64,000 nt of DNA from Dermabacteraceae bacterium TAE3-ERU5. GTDB lineage: Bacteria; Actinomycetota; Actinomycetes; Actinomycetales; Dermabacteraceae. Below the pieces are notes generated by a model. It did not search any database. It saw nothing but the letters and a program-made list of their open reading frames with translations, and had not been told where the DNA came from. The stretch is from assembly GCA_019218375.1 (NCBI GenBank), contig JAHUUK010000001.1, positions 186,001 through 250,000 on the forward strand, given 5' to 3'. The translations under genes and the position numbers were made by a program. Below are positions 16,714 to 23,722 of this stretch, one piece after another. The number at the start of each line of letters is the position of its first letter. Within the stretch, counting starts at the first letter, position 1.

Positions 16714-18396
16714 TTAGTCGCGGGTCAGCTTGCGGTAGGTGACGCGGTGCGGACGCGCCGCCTCCGGGCCTAGCCGCTTAATCTTGTTTTCCTCGTAAGC
16801 CTCGAAGTTGCCCTCGAACCAGTACCAGGCCGACGGGTCCTCTGCGGTGCCCTCGTAGGCCAGGATGTGGGTGGCCACACGGTCCAGGAACCAGCGGTCG
16901 TGAGAGACAACCACGGCGCAGCCGGGGAACTCCAGCAGCGCGTTTTCGAGCGAGGACAGCGTTTCCACGTCCAGGTCGTTAGTCGGCTCGTCGAGCAGCA
17001 GCAGGTTGCCGCCCTGCTTCAGGGTCAGCGCCAGGTTCAGGCGGTTACGCTCACCACCGGAGAGCACACCGGCCTTCTTCTGCTGGTCCGGGCCCTTGAA
17101 GCCGAACTGCGAAACGTAGGCGCGGGAGGGAATCTCCACGTTGCCCACCTGAATGAAGTCAAGCCCGTCCGAAACGACCTCCCAGAGGGTCTTTTCCGGA
17201 TCGATGTTTTCGCGGTTCTGATCGACATAGCTGATCTTGACCGTCTCGCCGACCTTCAGATCGCCGCCGTCCAGCGGCTCCAGGCCAACCAGGGTCTTGA
17301 ACAGGGTGGTCTTGCCGACGCCGTTCGGGCCGACCACGCCGACGATGCCGTTGCGGGGTAGCGAGAACGAGAGGCCGTCGATGAGCACGCGCTCACCGAA
17401 GCCCTTCTTCAGGTCCTTGGCTTCGATCACGACGTTGCCGAGGCGCGGGCCGGGCGGAATCGTGATTTCTTCGAAGTCGAGCTTGCGGGTGCGTTCCGCC
17501 TCCGCCGCCATTTCTTCGTAACGTGCCAGACGCGCCTTCGACTTGGCCTGTCGGCCCTTCGCGTTCGAGCGCACCCACTCAAGTTCTTCCTTGAGCCGCT
17601 TCTGCAGCTTCGCGTCCTTCTTGCCCTGAACCGTGAGGCGTTCCTGCTTCTTCTCCAGGTAGGTGGAGTAGTTGCCTTCGTAGGGGTACAGGTGGCCGCG
17701 GTCAACCTCAGCGATCCACTGGGCCACGTGGTCCAGGAAGTAACGGTCGTGGGTGACGGCGATGACGGCGCCCTCGTACTGACTCAGGTGCTGTTCCAGC
17801 CAGAGCACGCTTTCGGCGTCCAGGTGGTTGGTCGGTTCGTCGAGCAGCAGCAGGTCGGGCTTTTCCAGCAGCAGCTTGCACAGCGCGACGCGGCGGCGCT
17901 CACCACCGGAAAGGTGGGTGACGGGCGAATCGCCGGGCGGGCAGCGCAGGGCGTCCATCGCCTGCTCCAGCTGGGAGTCGAGGTCCCAGCCGTCGGCCGC
18001 GTCGATCTCGGTCTGGAGCTTGCCCATTTCTTCCATGAGCGCGTCGAAGTCGGCGTCGGGCTCGGCCATCTCTTCGCCGATGGCGTTGAAGCGCTGCACC
18101 TTCTTGTAGAGGTCGCCCATGCCCTCCTGGACGTTCTCCAGGACGGTCTTGCTTTCGTCCAGCGGCGGTTCCTGCATGAGGATGCCGACGCTGTAGCCGG
18201 GCGAAAGGCGGGCTTCGCCGTTCGAGGGCTGGTCGAGGCCAGCCATGATCTTGAGGATGGTGGACTTGCCGGCGCCGTTAGGGCCGACCATGCCAATTTT
18301 CGCGCCCGGGTAGAAGCTCATCGTGACGTCATCGAGGATGACCTTGTCTCCGACGGCCTTACGGGCCTTGTACATCGTATAAATAAATTCAGCCAC
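16714..18396 (-). CDS. ettA: Energy-dependent translational throttle protein EttA (ABC-F ATPase)
   Basis: A soluble ABC-F protein that binds the ribosomal E site and gates the first elongation steps according to the ATP/ADP ratio. The 560 aa hold two complete ATPase domains: GPNGAGKSTILKIMAG near 39 with LSGGERRRVALCKLL and LLLLDEPTNHLD near 186, and GPNGVGKTTLFKTL near 355 with LSGGERNRLNLA and LLLLDEPTNDLD near 467. The arm and P-site tRNA-interacting linker lie between them (SNAKGRQAKSKARLARYEEM). The short basic C-terminus fits EttA rather than Uup. The start is GTG, with TAGGCT 6 nt upstream and no ribosome site. Confidence 0.96.
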   Translation of the reverse strand: MAEFIYTMYKARKAVGDKVILDDVTMSFYPGAKIGMVGPNGAGKSTILKIMAGLDQPSNGEARLSPGYSVGILMQEPPLDESKTVLENVQEGMGDLYKKVQRFNAIGEEMAEPDADFDALMEEMGKLQTEIDAADGWDLDSQLEQAMDALRCPPGDSPVTHLSGGERRRVALCKLLLEKPDLLLLDEPTNHLDAESVLWLEQHLSQYEGAVIAVTHDRYFLDHVAQWIAEVDRGHLYPYEGNYSTYLEKKQERLTVQGKKDAKLQKRLKEELEWVRSNAKGRQAKSKARLARYEEMAAEAERTRKLDFEEITIPPGPRLGNVVIEAKDLKKGFGERVLIDGLSFSLPRNGIVGVVGPNGVGKTTLFKTLVGLEPLDGGDLKVGETVKISYVDQNRENIDPEKTLWEVVSDGLDFIQVGNVEIPSRAYVSQFGFKGPDQQKKAGVLSGGERNRLNLALTLKQGGNLLLLDEPTNDLDVETLSSLENALLEFPGCAVVVSHDRWFLDRVATHILAYEGTAEDPSAWYWFEGNFEAYEENKIKRLGPEAARPHRVTYRKLTRD

Positions 18397-18402
18397 GCAA
18401 CC

Positions 18403-18408
18403 AGCCTA
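18403..18408 (-). promoter_or_regulatory. -10 element, leaderless ettA mRNA
   Basis: TAGGCT on the minus strand ends 6 nt before the GTG at 18396. Confidence 0.65.
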
Positions 18409-18434
18409 CCCGCAGCAGGGCCGAAAACACCTCT

Positions 18435-19109
18435 TTAGGTAAGCGGGATATCCCTCTCCTCCAGCACACGCCGCGCCAGGTCCGCGCCGTGCACCGCGTG
18501 ACCGTCGCCGTTGCGCGGCCACAGGTGGGCGTCGATCCCCAGTTCCTTGGCTGCGGCCACGTTTTCTTCGCGGTCGTCGAAGAAGATGACGCGGCCGGGC
18601 ACCGCCACGCCCCCGGTGTGCGGGGCCACCTCGTCGAGCAGAATGCGGTAGATCTCTGCGTCCGGTTTAGCGATCCGCTCTTCGCCGGAGAATACGGCCA
18701 GGGAGATCACCTCGTACCAGTCGGCGCGGCGGCAGGCCTGCGCGAAGTCCACGGGCGCGTTGGAGAGCAGCCCCAGGCGCACCCCGTTGCGGGCCAGGTC
18801 GTGAATCAGCGCGCGGGAGGCCGGGTCCAGGCGCAGCCAGTAACCGCAGTCCGCTGCTATCAGGTCTTCCAGAATTTCCTCGCTGGGAGGCTCCATACCG
18901 AGCGCGGCGGTCACCGCGTCCCAGTATTCGCGGGCGCTGACCTCCCCCGCGTCGTAGGCCGGGCGGGCCTGCCAGAACGGCTTTGCCAGTTCGGCCGGGG
19001 TTACGCCCAGGATTTCGCAGATCTCTTCTTCCGGTGTGTGCGCTGCGGAAAGCACCCCGCCGATGTCGAACACCACGGTGGGGCTGGGGGCGCTGCGGCG
19101 TCGTGCCAT
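18435..19109 (-). CDS. HAD-superfamily hydrolase (subfamily IA)
   Basis: A 224-residue haloacid-dehalogenase-like phosphatase; the substrate is not known. Motif I is VVFDIGGVL (about 13-21) with the nucleophilic Asp; the second Asp of the usual DxD is replaced by Gly, as in FMN-phosphatase and epoxide-hydrolase-like members. Motif II is LLSNAP near 115, the lysine of motif III is in ERIAKPDAEIY near 147, and motif IV is FFDDREENV near 177. GAGGAG lies 10 nt before the ATG. It is 39 nt upstream of ettA on the same strand. Confidence 0.88.
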   Translation of the reverse strand: MARRRSAPSPTVVFDIGGVLSAAHTPEEEICEILGVTPAELAKPFWQARPAYDAGEVSAREYWDAVTAALGMEPPSEEILEDLIAADCGYWLRLDPASRALIHDLARNGVRLGLLSNAPVDFAQACRRADWYEVISLAVFSGEERIAKPDAEIYRILLDEVAPHTGGVAVPGRVIFFDDREENVAAAKELGIDAHLWPRNGDGHAVHGADLARRVLEERDIPLT

Positions 19110-19222
19110 GTCTGCTTAACTCCTCGTCGGCGCGGCAGCAAAGCGCCGCCTAAAACTCTTCTAATTAACAAGACCCTATACGCGCACCGGCTCCCCTGCC
19201 AGGCGGTTCGGGCAATACCGCC

Positions 19223-20299
19223 TTAGCGGCTGGCGGCGCAGGTGGGCAGCCCCTTGATGTTTCCGGTTTTGCCGATGGTTTCCACCGCGTGCAGCGCCTC
19301 CTGGAAAGTGCCGACGCGCACCACTTCCAGCCCGTCCGGCACGTTGCCGCGCACTTCCTTGCAGTTATCGGCGGGGGCCAGGAAGAAGCGTGCGCCGGAA
19401 TTGCGTGCGCCGATCATCTTTTGCGCGATGCCGCCGATGCGCCCCACCTTGCCGTCGCCGGTATCGATGGTGCCGGTTCCGGCAATGTTCTTGCCTCCGG
19501 TCAGCTCTCCCGGAGTCAGTTTGTCGTACACGCCCAGCGCGAACATCATGCCCGCGCTCGGGCCGCCGATGTTGTCCAGGCTGATCTTCACCTCGAACGG
19601 GAAACGGTAGCCGCGCACCAGCACCACGCCGACGCGCGATTTTCCGCCGCTAGTTTCGGTCGGCACCTGCAGATCGATCAGCTTTCCGGCGCGGCGCACC
19701 TGCATTTGCACCTTTTGCCCGGCGGGAGTACTCGCGGTGGCTTCTCGCACCTCTTGCAGGCTGCCCGCGGGCTTGCCCGCCACCTGCACCACCTCGTCGC
19801 CCGGTTCCAAAACGCCGTCCGCGGGACCGCCCTGCCTAACAGCGCCGATCAGCACCAGCGGGGTGACTTCCTTACCGAGGGCGGTGACGGCCTGCGCTAT
19901 GGCCTCCTGCTGGGAAGAGTTCATGTTTGCCACGTTGAACGCTTCGTTGGTACTGGCCGACAGCCCCTCCGGGAAGATCGCTTCGCGCGGAATCACCCTG
20001 GCGTGCGGATCGAACCAGCCACGCAGCACGTCCCCCGCGTAAACCGAATGACCGGGAGCGCCCGCGATGGAGACCGTGGTCAGGTCGAGCTGCCCGCTGG
20101 TCGGATAGGAAGGATGCCCCTCGATACTGATTACGGGCTTGCCCTCTACCTCACCGATCGTATTCACGGCGGGACCGGGGTATTCGATCACGTAGGGCAG
20201 CGGCGTGATGAAAGCCAGCAGCAGCAAAACCGCCAAAACTGCGGCGACTATCAGGCGTGCCCTGGGCGCACGGCCTCGGTCGGAGGTAGTTGCATTCAC
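19223..20299 (-). CDS. Membrane-anchored PDZ / Lon-type serine protease (YlbL-like)
   Basis: A 358-residue protein with one N-terminal membrane helix (about 15-33, LIVAAVLAVLLLLAFITPLP), a PDZ domain (about 150-220) and a C-terminal Lon-like protease domain. The Ser of the Ser-Lys dyad is in GGPSAGMMFALG near 240, and the Lys lies in IAQKMIGARNSGA near 285. It should act outside the membrane; homologues next to DUF2342 genes are common in actinobacteria (Rv3194c in M. tuberculosis). The start GTG at 20299 has CACAAT 6 nt upstream; the longer in-frame start would overlap the divergent promoter. Confidence 0.92.
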   Translation of the reverse strand: MNATTSDRGRAPRARLIVAAVLAVLLLLAFITPLPYVIEYPGPAVNTIGEVEGKPVISIEGHPSYPTSGQLDLTTVSIAGAPGHSVYAGDVLRGWFDPHARVIPREAIFPEGLSASTNEAFNVANMNSSQQEAIAQAVTALGKEVTPLVLIGAVRQGGPADGVLEPGDEVVQVAGKPAGSLQEVREATASTPAGQKVQMQVRRAGKLIDLQVPTETSGGKSRVGVVLVRGYRFPFEVKISLDNIGGPSAGMMFALGVYDKLTPGELTGGKNIAGTGTIDTGDGKVGRIGGIAQKMIGARNSGARFFLAPADNCKEVRGNVPDGLEVVRVGTFQEALHAVETIGKTGNIKGLPTCAASR

Positions 20300-20305
20300 C
20301 CCTCC

Positions 20306-20311
20306 ATTGTG
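20306..20311 (-). promoter_or_regulatory. -10 element, leaderless PDZ-protease mRNA
   Basis: CACAAT on the minus strand ends 6 nt before the GTG at 20299. GGAGGG between them is too close to serve as a ribosome site. Confidence 0.5.
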
Positions 20312-20342
20312 CACCCTGCGGGGTTTTCTTCTCTCCTCCCAG

Positions 20343-20348
20343 TAGGCT
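20343..20348 (+). promoter_or_regulatory. Candidate -10 element of the DUF2342 gene
   Basis: TAGGCT lies 35 nt before the GTG at 20384. Here, unlike many neighbours, a leader with AAGGAGG is present. Confidence 0.5.
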
Positions 20349-20383
20349 GGGAAGGTCATAGTTCTTGGCGCTAAGGAGGAAAC

Positions 20384-21805
20384 GTGACCAATTCGGCGCA
20401 CGGCAAGCCGGGAGACGACCCGATGCGGGAGTTCCTGGAAAATCTGCTCGGTTCCCCCCTTCCCGACGGTTTCGATGTGTCGGCCCTTTCCCAGGCCGGC
20501 CTACCAAACGATCCCAACCAGTTACGCGCGGCGGCGGAACAGCTCAAACGGATGCTGTCGGCCACCTCCGGCAAGCCCGTGAACTGGGATTTGGCGCGCC
20601 AACTTGCCCGGCAGACCTCCGCCGGACAGATCCCCCTGCCGGGGATGCCCGCCCCCTCCGGCACGGACGGCGATCCGCGCCCGACCGACGCGGAGAAAAC
20701 ACAGCTGCGCGAGGCCGCCCGCCTGGCTTCGCTGTGGCTTTCCGCCGCCACCGAATTCACCGTTTCTACCCTGGAGCCCGACGTTTACACGCGCGCCCTG
20801 TGGGTGGAAAAGACCCTGCCCCGCTGGCAGCGCACCGTGGAACCGGCGGCGGAACACACCGCCAAGGCGCTGGGCGATGCGTTTGCGAGCCAGGGCCCGG
20901 CCGGGGCCGCGTTCCCCGGCGTGGGCAACATGTTTTCCTCCCTGGGCGGCACCATGTTCGGCATGCAGTTCGGGGCCGCTATCGGCGCGCTTTCGCGCGA
21001 AGCCTTCGGGGCGACCGACCTGGGGCTGCCCCTCATCGAAAGCGACCGGGGCGTGCTCGTGGCCCGCAATATCGAGGATTTCGTGGCGGAGGCCGATCTG
21101 GATCCGGCGGCGGCCCGTATTTTCCTGGCCGCGCGGGAGATCGCCCACTGCACCCTCTTCAGCAATTCCCCCTGGATCGCGGAATACCTGTTCGGCGCGA
21201 TCGAGGAATACGCGCGCGGCATCCAGGTGGATATTGGCCACCTGGAAGAGATGGCGCGGGAACACTTCGAGGGCATGGATATGAGCAACCCGGACGCACT
21301 CAGCGGCGGCATCCCCGAGGGCATGCTGGAATTCACCCGCACCCCGGCGCAGGAACGTGCGCTCGAACAGATCAGTTGGCTGCTCGCGCTGATCGAGGGC
21401 TGGGTAGACCATGTGGTTACAACGGCGCTCACTTCCACGCTGCCGCGCCTGGAGGCGATGCGGGAGATGAACACGCGCCGTCGTGCCGTCGGCTCCCCCG
21501 CCGAACAGATGCTGGCCCGCCTGGTGGGCATCGAACTGCGCCCGCGCCGTATCCGCGAAGCCACAGCCTGGTGGGAGTCGGTTACCGCTACCGAAGGCCC
21601 GCAGGGGCGCGATCGGGTCTGGGACCATCCCGATCTGCTGCCGACCCCGGACGTTCTCGCGGGTACGCCGCAGCCTCCCGCCAAGCCCGTGCCGAACCAG
21701 CTCAGCCCGGAAGATTTCGATAACGAGCTGGAGAAACTGCTGCGCGGCGAGGGCGCGGAGAACGCGCCCAGGGAGGACGAACAGGGCGGGGTTAGCGAGG
21801 CGTGA
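20384..21805 (+). CDS. DUF2342 family protein (putative zinc-dependent metalloprotease-like)
   Basis: A 473-residue protein of the actinobacterial DUF2342 / TIGR03624 family (Rv3195-like), often annotated as a zinc-dependent metalloprotease although no classical HExxH site is visible. Family stretches include FGMQFGAAIGALSREAFG (about 192-209), ARNIEDFVAEADLD and WLLALIEGWVDHVV near 333-346. The C-terminal 50 residues are acidic and look disordered. The GTG start at 20384 has AAGGAGG 6 nt upstream. It diverges from the Lon-like protease gene and overlaps the Nudix gene (GTGA). Its function is unknown. Confidence 0.88.
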   Translation: MTNSAHGKPGDDPMREFLENLLGSPLPDGFDVSALSQAGLPNDPNQLRAAAEQLKRMLSATSGKPVNWDLARQLARQTSAGQIPLPGMPAPSGTDGDPRPTDAEKTQLREAARLASLWLSAATEFTVSTLEPDVYTRALWVEKTLPRWQRTVEPAAEHTAKALGDAFASQGPAGAAFPGVGNMFSSLGGTMFGMQFGAAIGALSREAFGATDLGLPLIESDRGVLVARNIEDFVAEADLDPAAARIFLAAREIAHCTLFSNSPWIAEYLFGAIEEYARGIQVDIGHLEEMAREHFEGMDMSNPDALSGGIPEGMLEFTRTPAQERALEQISWLLALIEGWVDHVVTTALTSTLPRLEAMREMNTRRRAVGSPAEQMLARLVGIELRPRRIREATAWWESVTATEGPQGRDRVWDHPDLLPTPDVLAGTPQPPAKPVPNQLSPEDFDNELEKLLRGEGAENAPREDEQGGVSEA

Positions 21806-22332
21806 GGGATATTTCCCGCTTCCGCAGCGATCTTTCGCGCTCTGCCGGGCACGAGCTGCACGCGGCTTTCGCTAATCGTCTAGCCACCGGTGCGCACACG
21901 CTGAGTAAGCACGGCGACCGGGTGCATTTCACGGCGAGCGCCCTGGTGGTGGACGAGCCGATGGAGCAGATCGCGCTGGTGCACCATCGCAAGGCCCTGA
22001 TGTGGCTCCAGCCCGGCGGGCACGTTGAGGAGGCAGACGTTTCATTTGCCGACGCGGCGCGCCGCGAGGTGGCGGAGGAACTCGGGCTGCGCGATCTGGC
22101 AATCGTCGGGGACGGCCCCGCCCGGCTGCACACGCACCTGATGGGGAGCGCTTTTAAGGATTGCGCGGAGCACTGGGATGTGCAGTACCTGTTTCGTTGC
22201 GCGGGCCGACCCGAGCTGCGTTTGAGCGGGGAAAGTAACCGGGTGGCCTGGTTTCCGCTGGGCGAGCTGCCGGAGGGGATCGTGCCCGATCTGCCGCCGC
22301 TGCTGGCGCAGCTGGGCCTGATTACGCCCTAG
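21802..22332 (+). CDS. Nudix hydrolase
   Basis: A 176-residue Nudix hydrolase, expected to cleave a nucleoside diphosphate linked to another group; the substrate is unknown. The Nudix box reads GGHVEEADVSFADAARREV followed by AEELGL, a common actinobacterial variant with Asp for the first Glu and one extra residue. The start GTG overlaps the stop of the DUF2342 gene (GTGA), so translation is coupled. The gene's end faces the minus-strand YgjP-like gene with only 27 bp between them. Confidence 0.92.
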   Translation: MRDISRFRSDLSRSAGHELHAAFANRLATGAHTLSKHGDRVHFTASALVVDEPMEQIALVHHRKALMWLQPGGHVEEADVSFADAARREVAEELGLRDLAIVGDGPARLHTHLMGSAFKDCAEHWDVQYLFRCAGRPELRLSGESNRVAWFPLGELPEGIVPDLPPLLAQLGLITP

Positions 22333-22359
22333 GAGCGACGCGGGCAGTCAGATGGCCCG

Positions 22360-22890
22360 TTAGCGGTCGCGCGCGGCCGCGTAGCCGTCGAGGTAGCCGC
22401 GCGCCCTCTCGCTGCGCGGATAGCGCGCTACGAGCGCCCAGAATTCTTCGCTGTGGTCGGGGTGGAGCAGGTGCGTTAGTTCGTGCACGAGTACGTAGTC
22501 GAGCACCCAGTCGGGCATGGTCTGTAGGACGCTGGCGAGCCGAATCGTCGCGTCGGACGGGGTGCAGGTGCCCCAGGTGGTGTGCTGGCGCTGCGACCAG
22601 GTGACGCTGACCGGGTAGGCGCGCGAATCTAGGTAGGTGTCTACCAGGTGGCGGGCGCGCGCCAGAAGTTCCTCATCCCCCAGTTTGCGGCGTTCTTCTT
22701 TGGCTTTGACGCGGGCGAGCATCTTTTCGACCCACTGCTTTTCTTGCCCGCGTGTGAAGCTGGCGGGGATGGAAACCTCTAGCTGTCCGTTGCGCCTGGT
22801 GATAGATACGGTGCGTTTGCGGCGCGCTGAGCGAACCACCACGACCGTTTCGTCGCGCGGCCCCCGCAGGTCTGTTTCGCGCCTACTCAC
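22360..22890 (-). CDS. YgjP-like M48-type metallopeptidase (DUF45)
   Basis: A 176-residue predicted zinc metallopeptidase of the YgjP/WLM family. The zinc site is LVHELTHLLHPDHSEEFWA near 137-155 with HExxH and the following H..EFW block. The conserved WGTC motif precedes it (TTWGTCTPSDATIRL near 104). The N-terminal half is basic. The GTG at 22890 is preferred; an in-frame TTG 36 nt upstream has no ribosome site. The function in the cell is unclear. In many actinobacteria this gene lies close to uvrD2, as here. Confidence 0.87.
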   Translation of the reverse strand: MSRRETDLRGPRDETVVVVRSARRKRTVSITRRNGQLEVSIPASFTRGQEKQWVEKMLARVKAKEERRKLGDEELLARARHLVDTYLDSRAYPVSVTWSQRQHTTWGTCTPSDATIRLASVLQTMPDWVLDYVLVHELTHLLHPDHSEEFWALVARYPRSERARGYLDGYAAARDR

Positions 22891-23129
22891 ACGGTAAGCG
22901 TGCCAAATATTCCCTAGATCACACAAACGCTATGTCATACGTGCAGGTCAGGCGCACCCTTCCGCGTGTCGTACACCGCGGGTGCACAGCTTTTTCCGCC
23001 CTGTGCACAAATGCGTGGGCACTTTTCCCCAGGGACGGGGCACTTTTCTACATGTTTTCCACAGAGGCTTCTGTCGTTCGCGGGTTCAGGGGTTGCCCAG
23101 CCCGGATACGGCAACTATGTTCGATTCCA

Positions 23130-23198
23130 GAGGCCCCGGGAAAACGGGTCACTGCACACGGGGAAGGTGCGCTTGTGGCTGCGAGTCCCCGGGGCCTC
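23130..23198. repeat. 11-bp inverted repeat with a 47-nt loop
   Basis: GAGGCCCCGGG (23130-23140) and CCCGGGGCCTC (23188-23198) are perfect complements. An RNA made across them would form a strong stem; no T-tract follows. Confidence 0.7.
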
Positions 23199-23433
23199 AA
23201 ATACTGATCGCGCCGGCCATTCCCCCGTTCGCCCCGGCGCTAAGCAGCACCGCGCCACGGCGTCGCGCAAGGAAGCGCGGCGCCTGGTCTGCGGGCCTTT
23301 CCCTGTTTACACCCAGTTTTCGGCTGTGCGGTGAGTCAGCTAACCGCGAGCTTAGAAAAAAGTCGGGAATACCCCTACGCGGGCGCAAAAACATGTACCG
23401 TGGTGCTCGCAAACCTTGCCTGACCAGCGGGTT

Positions 23434-23448
23434 CGATAACGATTATCA
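23434..23448. promoter_or_regulatory. Fur/Zur-like 15-mer
   Basis: CGATAACGATTATCA differs at only two positions from the classical 7-1-7 Fur box TGATAATGATTATCA. It overlaps a possible -10 (GATTAT, 23441-23446, with TTGCCT 18 nt before it) and lies 31 bp upstream of the DUF5679 gene. Confidence 0.4.
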
Positions 23449-23478
23449 AACCTGGGGTCGTTTCTGAAGGAGAAAATA

Positions 23479-23634
23479 ATGGCCGATACCTACACCGGCG
23501 AGTTCTACTGCGTGAAGTGCCGCGAGAAGCGCGAAACCACCGGCGATGTCGTCGAATCGAACGGCCGCCGCATGGCCAAGGGCGTTTGCCCGGAGTGCGG
23601 CACCAAGCTCAACCGCATCCTCGGTAAGGCCTGA
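23479..23634 (+). CDS. Small zinc-ribbon protein, DUF5679 family
   Basis: A 51-residue protein with two CxxC pairs, CVKC (residues 11-14) and CPEC (37-40), which should bind one zinc ion. It matches the actinobacterial DUF5679 family (MADTYTGEFYCVKCREKRE-like start; GRRMAKGVCPECGTK in the middle). AAGGAGA lies 8 nt before the ATG, and a strong terminator follows the stop, so it is a separate small gene. It faces uvrD2. The role is unknown. A Fur/Zur-like site upstream suggests metal-dependent control, which is inference. Confidence 0.92.
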   Translation: MADTYTGEFYCVKCREKRETTGDVVESNGRRMAKGVCPECGTKLNRILGKA

Positions 23635-23654
23635 TCGGTCCCGAGCGAATACGC

Positions 23655-23691
23655 AAAGGGTGGGCGGGGATTTTCCCCGCCCACCCTTTTT
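23655..23691. terminator. Bidirectional terminator between the DUF5679 gene and uvrD2
   Basis: A 16-bp perfect stem (23655-23670 with 23674-23689) with a 3-nt loop, flanked by A and T runs, serves both convergent genes. Confidence 0.93.
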
Positions 23692-23722
23692 GTCGCTTCT
23701 CCAGTGGGCCTTTGCCCCCAGG

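Larger units (their letters stand above)
22891..23478. other. Gene-free gap of about 590 bp beside the uvrD2 block
   Basis: This is the longest non-coding stretch of the window. Overlapping plus-strand readings exist but share no recognisable family, have odd composition and lack good starts. It holds an 11-bp inverted repeat (23130-23198), a small hairpin GTTGCC/GGCAAC at about 23092-23115, GTGCACA and TTTTCCACA motifs around 22980-23066, and a Fur-like 15-mer at 23434-23448. No tRNA, RNase P, tmRNA or SRP RNA signature was recognised. In M. tuberculosis whiB7 with its long regulatory leader lies next to uvrD2; no WhiB protein is encoded here. Confidence 0.6.

Noticed and set aside
22980-23066. 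Cluster of DnaA-box-like 9-mers (TTGTGCACA, TTTTCCACA)
   Set aside because: Each differs from the actinobacterial DnaA box by at least one base, and no dnaA, dnaN or AT-rich unwinding region is near; not enough for an origin.
23092-23128. tRNA-like T-loop (GTTCGATTCC) in the gap
   Set aside because: No matching acceptor, D or anticodon arms could be found around it.
22932-23467. Overlapping open frames of 91-161 codons in the gap beside uvrD2
   Set aside because: No ribosome sites, no recognisable motifs, no WhiB cysteine pattern, and three frames are open at once, as expected from chance in this composition.
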